Source: Gallaecimonas mangrovi (lineage in GTDB: Bacteria > Pseudomonadota > Gammaproteobacteria > Enterobacterales > Gallaecimonadaceae). From it: a stretch of DNA of 64,000 nt. The notes under the pieces are model-generated. The model searched no databases and had not been told where the DNA came from. It worked only from the letters and a program-made list of their open reading frames with translations. The translations under genes were made by a program, and so were the position numbers. Shown piece by piece: positions 42,202 through 51,178 of this stretch (its first letter is position 1; each line of letters starts with the position of its first letter). The stretch is from assembly GCF_003367375.1 (NCBI RefSeq), contig NZ_CP031416.1:3789501-3853500 (forward strand), written 5' to 3'.

Positions 42202-42315
42202 GGCGTTTTAAATAACGCACTGATGCAGTCCAGACGCTTTGGCAGCATCGCACGACATTGCTCACATTGCTTCCAATTGGAAAAGGCCGGCTATTTTTTA
42301 GCCGGCTATTTTTTT
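42202..42315 (+). ncRNA. ryhB: RyhB iron-stress small RNA
   Basis: RNA of about 110 bases. The 26 bases at 42250-42275 are, as far as I can recall the sequence, identical to the conserved core of E. coli RyhB (from GCACGACATTG to ATTGCTTCCA), the part that pairs with target mRNAs. A 5' hairpin GCGTT/AACGC (42203-42218) precedes it. A rho-independent terminator GCCGGCTA/TAGCCGGC (42286-42306) with a T tract follows it, as in enterobacterial RyhB. With Hfq it would repress iron-using proteins during iron shortage. The T tract touches the stop codon of the convergent cyclase gene. Confidence 0.92.
42286..42315 (+). terminator. ryhB terminator
   Basis: GCCGGCTA, a five-T loop, TAGCCGGC, then TATTTTTTT. 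The poly-U tail is the expected Hfq site. Confidence 0.88.
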
Positions 42316-44854
42316 AGGAAACATAGCTGCTAGCCTCAAAACGGTTACGCCCTTGGTGCTTGGCGCGATATAACGCCTTGTCGGCCAAATCTAACAGCTG
42401 TTGCGGTTCGCCTATTTGATGGGGAGCACCTGAGGCAATACCAATAGAGACGGTAACTAGTTTATCGATAGGTGAATCAGGGTGGGTAATGGCCGCTTTG
42501 GCCAAGGCCTCCTGAATACTTATCGCCATGGTGCGGGCTTGGTCTAAGTCAGAGCCCGGCAAAATAATGGCAAACTCTTCACCACCAAATCGGGCCGCTA
42601 TCTCACCACTGCGCTTAACCACGTCATGCAAAATGCCGGCAAGTTGTTGCAAACAGCGATCGCCGGCCAAATGTCCCGCGGCGTCATTAAAACGCTTGAA
42701 AAAATCCACATCGAGCATCATTAGCGTTAGCGGCTGCTGGTGGCGAGCGCAGCGCAGCCACTCTTTGTGGAGTTCTTCATCGAAGGTACGGCGGTTAAAA
42801 AGCTGGGTGAGGCCGTCGATACGGGAAAGGGCTTCCAAGCGATCGTTGGCGGCGGCCAACTCTTGGTTACGTTCTGAAAGGGCAACCGTCAGTTCTTGCT
42901 CTCTCGCTTCACTTTGCAGTCGTTCAGTGATGTCTTCTCTGAGAATCAGGAGAAAGCTGTTGTGAAGGCTATCTTCAATAACCGGCACCCTTAAGGTCTT
43001 AAACCAGCGGGGGCCTTGCGGCGTTTGCAAGCACTCTTGGCTGGTTAGTGATGGCTCAGCGCTGTTGAGTGCGGCTTCATCATCCCGGTGCAGCCCCCGG
43101 GCGGTATTTTTATCCATCAAACTAAAATCGTCTTTGCCTTCAATGTCCTGTCGTGAACGGCCAAATAACTTTTCCGATGCCGTGTTAATCCGCCGGTATA
43201 ACAGGTGCGAGGCATCTTTCACCGCCAGGCTCAAAGGCAAGTTTTCAACCAACGAATTAAGAAAATGTTCCCGCTCGCCCAGTTGCTGATTTGCCGCTTC
43301 CAACTCTTGGGTGCGTTTTAGCACCTCTTGGCCCACCACGATGGTTTGCCCTGTAACCAGCAGCACGGTGAACCCCACCAGAGACACCAACAGCAAACCC
43401 CCAACTTCAACTATCCATAGCCCTTCATTGCTCTGCGCCAACACAAAGTGTTCGGGATAATGAAAACGCAGCAGCCAGTCACGCTCACCCACCATGACAT
43501 GGCGCTCAGCCCAAAGCCCGGAACGCTGGCCACGTTCATTGGCCAGTGGCCCTAAAAAATAACTACCGGTTTCGTTATCAAGGGCGGAAATTTCCAAAGA
43601 AGACGCGTTAAAGACCCCAGTAAGCACACGCACTTCGAAGTCAGCATCGATAACCGCCATGATGTAACCCATTAACTGATGCTGAGTGTCACGCACCGCG
43701 CGAAAGGCAAAGAAGTCTTGGTGCTTGCCATCAAGATAGTGAAAACGCGACGGTAGCCCTGCCAGCACTGACTTGTACTGATGACTGGCTTTATTCATTG
43801 CCGTCGCCAGCATTGGGTTTTCTTCTGGCAGTCCGCCTTTGGGAAAGGGAAATTCGCCCTGCGAGGCCATGTATAAAACGGGGTAATAACGCTGCGCGTT
43901 AGGGGCTGCAACCCACTGGCCTGCTTTGTTTTTTATAGAAAACTGATAAGGCCGTCCTAGCTCCTTACCGGCTACGGCTTCGACATTGGCCCGTTGCGCC
44001 TGCGTGACCAAGGGCAGCCATGCCAGGGCATGTAACCCCGGCATGTCTCGCAGCAATTCGTCGGTAACCCGGTGAAACTCCTCACGGGAGACAAAATCGG
44101 ACGCCTGGAATACCTGAGCAAGACTAAACAGCGATTGCAGATAGTGTTCGGCTTTCGCACTCAATGCCGCGCTGGCCACGTCTGACTGGCGGGCCAACTC
44201 CTGCACAACCTGTTTGCGCTGATTGGTGGCCATATTTTGAATGCTCCACTGCAAGGCTGTTAGCAGTGTCAGCATAATAACGGCAGTCCACACAATGCGA
44301 TTGCGCGCAGCATCGTTGAACCACAGCAAACTTAAAGGCGCTATCAGCGCCACCCCTAGCGCATCTCCTGTCCACCAGGTTAACCATCCGGCTGCTGTGG
44401 TACCGCTAGGGTTGATATTCGCAAGGAACAAGGTGAGCTGACCAATGCTGGCAGCAATGATGGTGCTAACCAGCGCCCCTTTGACGATAAAGTGGAGTAT
44501 TTCTTTAAAATCAAGTAGCTGCCAGTCTCGCCGAAAACAAAGCAGCCAGCCGCCACCCACAGCCTGTAAGCTGGCCCCAATGCCAATGGCAAGGGGCACC
44601 AGCCACGAACGGACATTGCCGTCCAGTAACGCCTGCGGTTCACCCACAATCAAGGCGTTGGTAAGAAAAGACCCCACCAAAACCCCGAGCCACATGCTCG
44701 GACCCCACCACAATACGGCAACCAAAGCCACGCCAGCGGCGGGCCAAACAGGGCTGGCATAGCCAGGGGGCTGAGCCACTTGCAGCCCTAGCCAGCCCAT
44801 CAAAAAATAAGCCAGGGCGACCGTTAATAAACGCTGTAAAAGCGTACTGTTCAA
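42314..44854 (-). CDS. MASE1-CHASE-PAS-GGDEF diguanylate cyclase
   Basis: 846-residue membrane receptor. MASE1 membrane domain (1-220; SPVWPAAGVALVAVLWWGP), periplasmic CHASE domain (about 255-470; LPLVTQAQR, FPFPKGGLPEENPM), a further helix, a PAS domain (about 535-660), a short coiled coil and a GGDEF domain. The GGDEF part has LTQLFNRRTFDEEL, LDVDFFKRFND and an intact ARFGGEEFAIIL, with RSGE at the I-site position instead of RxxD. CHASE domains bind small extracellular ligands. The start is TTG 44854 with AGAGGA six bases upstream. It converges on ryhB. Confidence 0.9.
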   Translation of the reverse strand: MNSTLLQRLLTVALAYFLMGWLGLQVAQPPGYASPVWPAAGVALVAVLWWGPSMWLGVLVGSFLTNALIVGEPQALLDGNVRSWLVPLAIGIGASLQAVGGGWLLCFRRDWQLLDFKEILHFIVKGALVSTIIAASIGQLTLFLANINPSGTTAAGWLTWWTGDALGVALIAPLSLLWFNDAARNRIVWTAVIMLTLLTALQWSIQNMATNQRKQVVQELARQSDVASAALSAKAEHYLQSLFSLAQVFQASDFVSREEFHRVTDELLRDMPGLHALAWLPLVTQAQRANVEAVAGKELGRPYQFSIKNKAGQWVAAPNAQRYYPVLYMASQGEFPFPKGGLPEENPMLATAMNKASHQYKSVLAGLPSRFHYLDGKHQDFFAFRAVRDTQHQLMGYIMAVIDADFEVRVLTGVFNASSLEISALDNETGSYFLGPLANERGQRSGLWAERHVMVGERDWLLRFHYPEHFVLAQSNEGLWIVEVGGLLLVSLVGFTVLLVTGQTIVVGQEVLKRTQELEAANQQLGEREHFLNSLVENLPLSLAVKDASHLLYRRINTASEKLFGRSRQDIEGKDDFSLMDKNTARGLHRDDEAALNSAEPSLTSQECLQTPQGPRWFKTLRVPVIEDSLHNSFLLILREDITERLQSEAREQELTVALSERNQELAAANDRLEALSRIDGLTQLFNRRTFDEELHKEWLRCARHQQPLTLMMLDVDFFKRFNDAAGHLAGDRCLQQLAGILHDVVKRSGEIAARFGGEEFAIILPGSDLDQARTMAISIQEALAKAAITHPDSPIDKLVTVSIGIASGAPHQIGEPQQLLDLADKALYRAKHQGRNRFEASSYVS

Positions 44855-44874
44855 ATGGGATCCTCTAATGAGCC

Positions 44875-45525
44875 TTAAGCGCGAGCAAGTACCGCTTTCA
44901 CTAGCTTATCGATACCACTTTTTGCCTCCAGAATGGACGAGGCCAGCATGTAGGCAGGGGTAGAAATCACCTTAAACTGCTCATCAATGCAGATCTCGTC
45001 CACCGCGCAAATTTGGTGCTCTCCACCCATGGCATTAAAAGCACTCGCCGTATCAGCATCGTTACCAATAGTACCTTTTACCCCCTTGCCATAAACCTTA
45101 GGAAGCATGGCTGGTGCAATACAGATATACCCGGCGACCTTATGTTTGCTCGCAAAAGCCTGACAAGCCTTCAACACATCGGCTTGCACCTGGCAGTCGG
45201 CACCCTGGAATGCAAAATCAGAGAGGTTTTTGGCAGCACCAAAGCCGCCCGGTAAAATAAGCGCATCAAAATCGTCGGCATTTAGTTGCGCCACATTTTT
45301 GATATCGCCACGGCAAATACGAGCAGCTTCCACTAACACATTACGCGATTGCGCTAGTGGCTCGCCGGAAATGTGATTGAGTACGTGGTGTTGTTCAACA
45401 TCAGGCGCAAAGCACTGCACCTTGGCTCCGGCCTCCGCTAGCGCCAGCAGCGTCAGTACTGACTCATAAATTTCAGCGCCATCGAAAACACCACAACCAC
45501 TTAAAATAACGGCAACTTTCTTCAT
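44875..45525 (-). CDS. elbB: ElbB glyoxalase (DJ-1/PfpI superfamily)
   Basis: 216-residue cytosolic protein. KKVAVILSGCGVFDGAEIYE at the start, DFDALILPGGFGAAKNLSDFA, and the nucleophile-elbow cysteine in AGYICIAPAML match ElbB, called an isoprenoid biosynthesis protein and shown in E. coli to have glyoxalase activity. Length is the same as in E. coli. A strong AAAGGAGG lies six bases before the ATG. It stands 20 bases upstream of the MASE1 cyclase gene on the same strand and may be co-transcribed with it. Confidence 0.92.
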   Translation of the reverse strand: MKKVAVILSGCGVFDGAEIYESVLTLLALAEAGAKVQCFAPDVEQHHVLNHISGEPLAQSRNVLVEAARICRGDIKNVAQLNADDFDALILPGGFGAAKNLSDFAFQGADCQVQADVLKACQAFASKHKVAGYICIAPAMLPKVYGKGVKGTIGNDADTASAFNAMGGEHQICAVDEICIDEQFKVISTPAYMLASSILEAKSGIDKLVKAVLARA

Positions 45526-45688
45526 CTTAGCCTCCTTTCGCTACGCGTCCATGGTAGCGGCTGACGGCGAGCACTGTCACCAACAGCAAAGTTTTCTAAA
45601 ACGCTATTGCACATCTTTTGCTCGGTGTTAGACTGAACTCTTGTTGTCGCGTCACCAAAAACAACAAAAAAGACCTGAGGGAACGAGG

Positions 45689-45697
45689 TTATTCACA
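45689..45697 (+). promoter_or_regulatory. DnaA box 1 upstream of polA
   Basis: TTATTCACA, a perfect match to the TTATNCACA consensus, 224 bases before the polA start codon. Confidence 0.6.
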
Positions 45698-45833
45698 AGC
45701 CAGAAGCGGCTGTCCACACTTCTTAGCTCTCGTCCAGGCATCGCTGCAGGCCAGTATCTATGCAGCTTCATCAATTCGTACAGATTTTAGACACTGCTTT
45801 GCCGGTGGATACACCTGTACTTATTCAACAGAC

Positions 45834-45842
45834 TTATCCACA
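45834..45842 (+). promoter_or_regulatory. DnaA box 2 upstream of polA
   Basis: TTATCCACA, the high-affinity R1-type box, 79 bases before the polA start codon and in the same orientation as box 1. Confidence 0.65.
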
Positions 45843-45920
45843 GCTTTGTGTCATCCATTCCGTTTCTTCCCACCCGAGGCTATGGCATCCTTGGCGCAAA
45901 CAAGGAATCTGGATCTCATC

Positions 45921-48698
45921 ATGGCAAGCATCCCCGAAAATCCTCTTATTCTGGTTGACGGCTCATCCTATCTTTACCGCGCTTATTACGCGCCGCCGCA
46001 TCTAACCAATTCCCAAGGCGAACCCACGGGGGCGGTGTATGGCGTAATTAACATGCTCAAAAGCTTGCTACGCCAATTTAAACCAACAGAAATGGCTGTG
46101 GTTTTTGATGCCAAAGGCAAAACCTTTCGGGACGAACTTTTCGAGCAATACAAAGCCCATCGCCCTTCCATGCCTGACGATCTTCGCAGTCAAGTAGCAC
46201 CGCTTCATGCGTTAGTAAAAGCCATGGGTCTGCCCCTTATCATTATCGAAGGGGTCGAGGCCGATGACGTCATTGGCACCCTTGCCAAAAAAGCCTCCGC
46301 CGACGGCCGCCACGTGCTTATCTCTACCGGAGATAAAGATATGGCACAGCTGGTGGACGATAAGGTGACCTTGATCAATACCATGACTAATACCGTGCTG
46401 GACCCAGCCGGTGTTGCTGAAAAATTTGGCGTGGGGCCAGAGCTTATCATCGACTTTTTGGCGCTGATGGGAGACAAGGTTGACAACATCCCAGGTGTTC
46501 CCGGGGTTGGCGAAAAAACCGCTCTGGGCTTACTGCAGGGCCTTGGCGGTATCGATACGCTTTATCAAAACCTCGATAAAGTGGCGACCTTAGATTTTCG
46601 TGGTGCCAAAACCATGGGTAAAAAGCTGGCCGACAATGAAGAACAGGCCCGGCTTTCTTACTTGTTGGCCACCATCAAAACAGACGTTGATTTAAGTGAA
46701 GAACAACTCGACCTGGCCATTAAACCTGAGGACACAGATGCCTTAGTCGAGTGGTACGGCAAGATGGAGTTTCGCCGCTGGCTAGCCGACGTACTGGATG
46801 GCAAAGCACCAGAGCAAGCTGCAGGCCCAGCCAACGCGGCAAAAGATGAAGCACAAGACGCGGTTGCAGACCCTGCCGGCATTGACCGTAGTGACTACGA
46901 GTTGGTCACCACAGAGAAGGCACTGCTTGGCTGGGTAGAAAAACTCAAAAAGGCAGCGCTTTTTTCCTTCGATACCGAAACCACTGCGCTTGATTATATG
47001 GTGGCCGACCTGGTGGGCTTTTCAGTGGCGCTTGATGATGGCCAAGCGGCCTATATTCCCTTTGGTCACAGTCCATTAGATGAAATTGAACAGCTACCCC
47101 GCGACACCGTGCTGGATGCCTTTCGGGATTTACTGCAAAGCGAAAAGCACCTAAAGGTTGGGCAGAACCTCAAATATGACATGAGCGTATTAGCCAATCA
47201 CGGTATTACCTTGGCCGGTATCGCTTTTGACACCATGTTGGAAAGTTACATTTTCAACTCTGTGGCAGGCCGCCACGACATGGACAGCTTGTCTTTGAAG
47301 TATTTGGCCCATAAAGCCATCAGCTTTGAAGACATTGCCGGCAAAGGCGCCAAACAAATTACCTTCGACCAGGTGGCCATTAAAGATGCCGCCGTTTACG
47401 CCGCCGAAGATGCCGACGTCACCATGAAACTGCATCAGGTGCTGTGGCCAAAACTGGAAGCGGAGGCGCCACTTAAAAAGGTATTCCAAGAGATTGAATT
47501 ACCGCTGGTACCGGTGCTGTCACGTATGGAGCGCAGCGGCGTGTTAATAGACAAGACTCTGCTTGGCAAACAAAGCGAGGAGCTAGCCACACGCATTGCT
47601 GAGCTGGAGAAAAAGGCCTTTGATATTGCGGGCGAAGAATTCAACCTCGGCAGCCCCAAACAACTACAGGCTATTTTGTTTGAAAAAATGGGCATTAAAC
47701 CGCTGAAAAAAACACCTTCAGGGGTACCTTCAGTGGCAGAGGAAGTACTGCAAGAACTGGCCCACGACTACCCGCTGCCGAAAGTCATTATTGAGTATCG
47801 TGGCCTTGCCAAGCTGAAATCCACCTACACCGATAAGCTGCCACAGCTTATTCATGGGAAAACCGGCAGAGTGCATACCAGCTATCACCAAGCAGTGACA
47901 GCAACCGGCCGCTTATCTTCATCCGACCCAAACCTGCAAAATATCCCGGTACGTACCGAAGAAGGCAGGCGTATTCGCCAAGCCTTTATCGCCCCTAAAG
48001 GCCGGGTGCTACTGGCCGCTGACTATAGCCAAATTGAACTTAGGATCATGGCCCATTTGTCCAGTGATAAAGGCTTGTTGGCTGCCTTTGCCGAAGGCAA
48101 AGACATCCACGCCGCCACCGCCGCCGAAGTCTTTGGCGTCAAACTGGATGCGGTAACCAATGAACAGCGCCGCCGTGCCAAGGCCATTAACTTTGGGCTT
48201 ATCTACGGCATGTCAGCCTTCGGCTTGGCCCGCCAGCTCGACATTGGCCGCAATGAAGCCCAAGGCTATATGAACACCTACTTTGAACGCTATCCAGGCG
48301 TTCTGGAATATATGGAAAGCACCCGTCAAAAGGCAGAAGAGAAAGGTTACGTTGAAACGCTCTTTGGCCGCCGCCTATATCTGCCCGAGATCACCGCCCG
48401 CAACCAGGCCCGTAAAAAGGCCGCCGAAAGGGCCGCCATCAATGCCCCCATGCAAGGTACCGCTGCCGATATCATCAAAAAGGCGATGATTGCCGTTGAT
48501 GAATGGATCACCACGCAAGCGGCCGACAAGGTGACGCTATTGATGCAGGTGCACGATGAATTGGTGCTGGAAGTTGATGAAAACTATGCCAAAGAAGCGG
48601 CGGCTAAGATCAGTGAACTGATGCAAAACGCCGCTGACTTAAAGGTGCCGTTAGTGGTTGATCCCGGCATGGGCATGACTTGGGACGAAGCTCATTAA
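45921..48698 (+). CDS. polA: DNA polymerase I
   Basis: 925-residue repair and Okazaki-fragment polymerase. 5'-nuclease domain (1-320; [54 protein letters not shown]). A 3'-5' exonuclease domain follows with all acidic residues kept ([25 protein letters not shown]). The polymerase domain has motif [17 protein letters not shown], motif [17 protein letters not shown] and motif [11 protein letters not shown]. The start at ATG 45921 ([14 protein letters not shown]) matches E. coli [14 protein letters not shown] and gives the usual length. DnaA boxes lie upstream and Spot 42 follows, as in enterobacteria. Confidence 0.96.
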   Translation: MASIPENPLILVDGSSYLYRAYYAPPHLTNSQGEPTGAVYGVINMLKSLLRQFKPTEMAVVFDAKGKTFRDELFEQYKAHRPSMPDDLRSQVAPLHALVKAMGLPLIIIEGVEADDVIGTLAKKASADGRHVLISTGDKDMAQLVDDKVTLINTMTNTVLDPAGVAEKFGVGPELIIDFLALMGDKVDNIPGVPGVGEKTALGLLQGLGGIDTLYQNLDKVATLDFRGAKTMGKKLADNEEQARLSYLLATIKTDVDLSEEQLDLAIKPEDTDALVEWYGKMEFRRWLADVLDGKAPEQAAGPANAAKDEAQDAVADPAGIDRSDYELVTTEKALLGWVEKLKKAALFSFDTETTALDYMVADLVGFSVALDDGQAAYIPFGHSPLDEIEQLPRDTVLDAFRDLLQSEKHLKVGQNLKYDMSVLANHGITLAGIAFDTMLESYIFNSVAGRHDMDSLSLKYLAHKAISFEDIAGKGAKQITFDQVAIKDAAVYAAEDADVTMKLHQVLWPKLEAEAPLKKVFQEIELPLVPVLSRMERSGVLIDKTLLGKQSEELATRIAELEKKAFDIAGEEFNLGSPKQLQAILFEKMGIKPLKKTPSGVPSVAEEVLQELAHDYPLPKVIIEYRGLAKLKSTYTDKLPQLIHGKTGRVHTSYHQAVTATGRLSSSDPNLQNIPVRTEEGRRIRQAFIAPKGRVLLAADYSQIELRIMAHLSSDKGLLAAFAEGKDIHAATAAEVFGVKLDAVTNEQRRRAKAINFGLIYGMSAFGLARQLDIGRNEAQGYMNTYFERYPGVLEYMESTRQKAEEKGYVETLFGRRLYLPEITARNQARKKAAERAAINAPMQGTAADIIKKAMIAVDEWITTQAADKVTLLMQVHDELVLEVDENYAKEAAAKISELMQNAADLKVPLVVDPGMGMTWDEAH

Positions 48699-48755
48699 CT
48701 TACTTCTAACTGTAATATTTTTACCTTATGAGCATTAAAGGGCTGTATGAGCAAC

Positions 48756-48785
48756 AAAAAAGTGCATGAACCCATGCATTTTTGA
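48756..48785 (+). terminator. polA terminator (or overlapping regulator site)
   Basis: AAAAAGTGCATG, loop AACC, CATGCATTTTTG. The same bases form TGCAT-N6-ATGCA, centred 70 bases before the spf start, a possible but poor CRP-type site. Termination is the simpler reading. Confidence 0.6.
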
Positions 48786-48805
48786 AAAAAAATTACAGCG
48801 AGTGC

Positions 48806-48834
48806 TTTTAATCTGAGCAGCAGGCCATTACACT
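48806..48834 (+). promoter_or_regulatory. spf promoter
   Basis: TTTTAA (48806-48811), 17 bases, TACACT (48829-48834), ending six bases before the Spot 42 5' end. Confidence 0.6.
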
Positions 48835-48840
48835 GACGGC

Positions 48841-48939
48841 GTAGGGTACAAAAGACGCTTTCCTAGCAAAGTGTCTTTGTTTCACGTAGTGGATTTGGCT
48901 ACATAGCCGCCTCGCTCACAGCAGCGGGGCGTTTTTTTT
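48841..48939 (+). ncRNA. spf: Spot 42 small RNA
   Basis: About 99 bases. The 5' end GTAGGGTACA is identical to E. coli Spot 42. The middle has TTTCACGTAGTGGATTTGGCT, close to the E. coli segment with TTCACGTAATCGGATTTGGC, and TAGCCGCC follows. The terminator CGCCTCGCT/AGCGGGGCG with eight T ends it. The position between polA and engB is the classical one. Spot 42 works with Hfq to repress secondary-carbon and TCA-related genes and is itself repressed by cAMP-CRP. The unstructured target-pairing regions differ partly, so the target set may differ from E. coli. Confidence 0.93.
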
Positions 48940-49074
48940 GCCCGATATCAAACTCCCGCCTTTCATCTTTCTGAACACTTTTTGAAACAGATCCCGGTAA
49001 AGCAATTTTTTTAGAGCAAATACTTCAAATAGCCGAAAAACTGTTGTACCTTGAAGTTGCTGCATAACCTCAAT

Positions 49075-49176
49075 GCTTGCTTATGCAAGCTTGTGGTGAT
49101 TTTCTGCTGACATATTAGCTTCTCCCCCAATAAGCTAATATTTCTCACCGGTGGCTTCGGCCACCGGATTTTTTTT
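49075..49176 (+). ncRNA. Probable small RNA downstream of Spot 42
   Basis: Three hairpins stand in a row. GCTTGC-TTAT-GCAAGC is at 49075-49090. ATATTAGCTT/AAGCTAATAT with the C-rich loop CTCCCCCAAT is at 49112-49141. The terminator CCGGTGGC-TTCG-GCCACCGG with a long T tract is at 49148-49176. No gene upstream needs this terminator, since Spot 42 ends in its own at 48939. A C-rich loop facing out is typical of small RNAs that pair with ribosome-binding sites. I recall a second small RNA reported at this place in Aliivibrio (VSsrna24). The 5' end is not fixed; no clear promoter was found. Confidence 0.6.
49148..49176 (+). terminator. Terminator of the probable small RNA
   Basis: CCGGTGGC, tetraloop TTCG, GCCACCGG, then ATTTTTTTT. 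Confidence 0.88.
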
Positions 49177-49201
49177 GCCTAAAATCCAGCACCTTATAAC
49201 G

Positions 49202-49226
49202 AAAAAAGCCCCTAAGGGGCTTTTTT
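49202..49226. terminator. Bidirectional terminator after engB
   Basis: AAAAAAGCCCC, loop TAAG, GGGCTTTTTT: symmetric stem ending the minus-strand engB transcript. Confidence 0.85.
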
Positions 49227-49247
49227 GTTTGCAGCAATAACGCCTCT

Positions 49248-49907
49248 TCAGGCTTCTGGTGAGTCGTCTTCTGGCTCATCCATCTCTGCTACCAGAGGAT
49301 CTTCTAGCCAGGCTGCTAAATATCGACGCACCTCTGGTACGCCAAGGCCTTTGAGGGCCGATATAGTCATCACCGTCACATCCCCTCCAAACGCCAGCGC
49401 CGCTTCTTTGCATTGCAGCAAGGTATTTTTACGGGCACCACTTTTTAACTTGTCCGCTTTGGTAAGCAGCGCCAACACCGGTAAGCCAGACTCAACCGCC
49501 CAGTAGATAAGGTCTTGGTCAATGTCCTTAAAAGGGTGACGAATGTCCATTAACACCACCAGGCCACGTAGCGACTCACGCTTTTCCAGATACTCAGAAA
49601 GGCTGGCCTGCCACTTTTCCTTCATTTCCAGCGGCACTTTGGCAAAACCGTATCCCGGTAAATCCACCAGGCAATGACGCGGGTCGGCCAAGCTAAACAG
49701 GTTAATTAGCTGAGTACGGCCAGGGGTTTTCGAGGTCCGCGCCAGCTGCTTTTGGCCGGTGATGGCATTCAAAGCACTGGACTTGCCGGCATTCGAACGG
49801 CCAGCAAAGGCGATTTCAACCCCGTCGTTACGTGGCAGATGACGAATGTCAGGTGCAGAGGTAATAAATCTGGCTTGGCGAAAGTCGATTTCAGGGGTGG
49901 AGTTCAT
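49248..49907 (-). CDS. engB: Ribosome-biogenesis GTPase EngB (YihA/YsxC)
   Basis: 219-residue essential GTPase for 50S subunit assembly. G1 [18 protein letters not shown]2 region [13 protein letters not shown]3 DLPGYGFA and G4 LTKADK are intact. The start is ATG 49907 ([14 protein letters not shown]), with GGGAG six bases upstream; the frame continues 20 codons further without support. The C-terminal tail is acidic ([12 protein letters not shown]). Convergent with Spot 42 and divergent from cytochrome c4, an arrangement common in gammaproteobacteria. Confidence 0.94.
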   Translation of the reverse strand: MNSTPEIDFRQARFITSAPDIRHLPRNDGVEIAFAGRSNAGKSSALNAITGQKQLARTSKTPGRTQLINLFSLADPRHCLVDLPGYGFAKVPLEMKEKWQASLSEYLEKRESLRGLVVLMDIRHPFKDIDQDLIYWAVESGLPVLALLTKADKLKSGARKNTLLQCKEAALAFGGDVTVMTISALKGLGVPEVRRYLAAWLEDPLVAEMDEPEDDSPEA

Positions 49908-50110
49908 CAAAGCTCCCACTTTGGGCGTTAAAGACATCGATAAAAATTTGTGTACACTGACTGGCAACTCTGATGTTGATCAGGGTGTTAGCGGCCTTTA
50001 AGCGCAAAACATTCGCTATTTACAGCAGCGGCCGAAGTCGCAATTCTAACATGGCCAGGTATTAAAAAGCGCCTTATTGATACCGGCCACGCGCAATGCT
50101 TTGGAGTATC

Positions 50111-50737
50111 ATGAAAAACATCGTCGTCGCAGTCGCGATACTTCTCACCAGTATCTCATTTTCGTCTTTTGCCAAGGGTGACATCACTGCTGGCAAAGCC
50201 AAATCAGCCGTTTGTAGTGCCTGCCACGGTCCGGATGGCAATAGCCCTGTCAGTATGTATCCCCGTATCGCGGGGCAACATGCTCGTTACATAATTAAAG
50301 AACTCAAAGACTTAAAATTGGGTATGAGTTCAGGTGGTAAAGACGGCCGCTTTAACCCAGTGATGAGCGCAATGGCATCACCGCTATCTGACCAAGACAT
50401 GGCAGATTTAGCGGCTTACTTTGCCGCCCAAAAGCCGGTTATAGGTACCACTCCTGCAAAAGATGCCGCAGCAGGTCAAAAGCTTTACATGGGCGGGGAT
50501 ACCAAAAGAGGCATTACCGCTTGTAGCGCCTGTCACGGCCCGAAAGGCAACGGTTTGGGGCTGGCGAAATATCCCGACATTTCCGGGCAATACCCGCAAT
50601 ATATTAAGGCGCAACTAGAAGCCTTTCGCGCCGGCAAACGTCATAACGACCCCAATCACATGATGCGAGATGTCGCCGCTAAGCTGAGCGATGCTGACAT
50701 CAATTTGCTGGCAAATTACCTTGCCGGGCTCCATTAA
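50111..50737 (+). CDS. Dihaem cytochrome c4
   Basis: 208-residue exported protein with a signal peptide (KNIVVAVAILLTSISFSSFAKG, cleavage near residue 21) and two haem-attachment sites, CSACH near residues 36-40 and 138-142, in two similar halves. Methionine ligands are expected in the MSAMASPLS and MMRDVAAKLS segments. Cytochrome c4 passes electrons from the bc1 complex to terminal oxidases at the periplasmic membrane face. ATG 50111 has GGAG four bases upstream. Divergent from engB. Confidence 0.92.
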   Translation: MKNIVVAVAILLTSISFSSFAKGDITAGKAKSAVCSACHGPDGNSPVSMYPRIAGQHARYIIKELKDLKLGMSSGGKDGRFNPVMSAMASPLSDQDMADLAAYFAAQKPVIGTTPAKDAAAGQKLYMGGDTKRGITACSACHGPKGNGLGLAKYPDISGQYPQYIKAQLEAFRAGKRHNDPNHMMRDVAAKLSDADINLLANYLAGLH

Positions 50738-51178
50738 GCCATTTACGAGATGATGAAAAGACAACCTTTGGCGACACTTTTGATAACTGTGATCGAGCAC
50801 GAAAATTTGGCATTGCTTTAACAATAACCCCCGAGCAAGGGTTGCACCCCTCATGCGCTGACGGTAACTTCAACCGCGTCGCAAGGTTTGAGGGTTGCCC
50901 ACGGCACGGGCGCCCAAGCGAAGGAAACGGTAATAAGGTCAGGACGATCAACATCGACAAACCTGTGGGAAAAGCGCTAATCAACCGAGAAAAAGAGGTA
51001 AGGTGGCCACGACGGCCCTAAGCCTCCAGGGATGAAATAGAAAGCGCCAGGAGCGGCGTAAAAAGAATAACCATGCAGGGAAAGCTGGCAAAAAAAAGAT
51101 GGACACCCGTTAGACCGAAAAATAAAAGCAACGGTCAAACACAATGGGAAAGGTGTCAATATTCGACACAAGGGATAA
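50738..51178 (+). other. Noncoding purine-rich stretch, possible CsrC-like RNA
   Basis: This gene-free stretch is rich in GGA words (CAGGGATG at 51028, CAGGAGC at 51048, GCAGGGAAAGC at 51075, TGGGAAAGG at 51145, AAGGGATAAGG at 51170) and ends in a strong terminator. In E. coli the CsrA-binding RNA csrC lies at this place, between yihA (engB) and yihI. A weak promoter (TCGACA 50954, GCTAAT 50976) would give a 220-base RNA. Few of the GGA words sit in clear hairpin loops, and no GacA/UvrY box was found, so the assignment is tentative. Confidence 0.35.

Larger units (their letters stand above)
45526..45920. other. polA upstream region with DnaA boxes
   Basis: 395 bases between the divergent elbB and polA genes. 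The polA frame stays open from 45618, but the extra 101 codons do not resemble any polymerase N-terminus and no ribosome-binding site supports them. The stretch contains two perfect DnaA boxes and a third partial one (TGTCCACA at 45711-45718), so I read it as a long regulatory leader. Confidence 0.55.

Noticed and set aside
45618-45920. Open frame extending PolA by 101 residues
   Set aside because: Low similarity to any polymerase, no ribosome-binding site, and DnaA boxes lie within it.
48756-48785. TGCAT-N6-ATGCA palindrome as the CRP site of spf
   Set aside because: It lacks TGTGA/TCACA and is better explained as the polA terminator, although dual use is not excluded.
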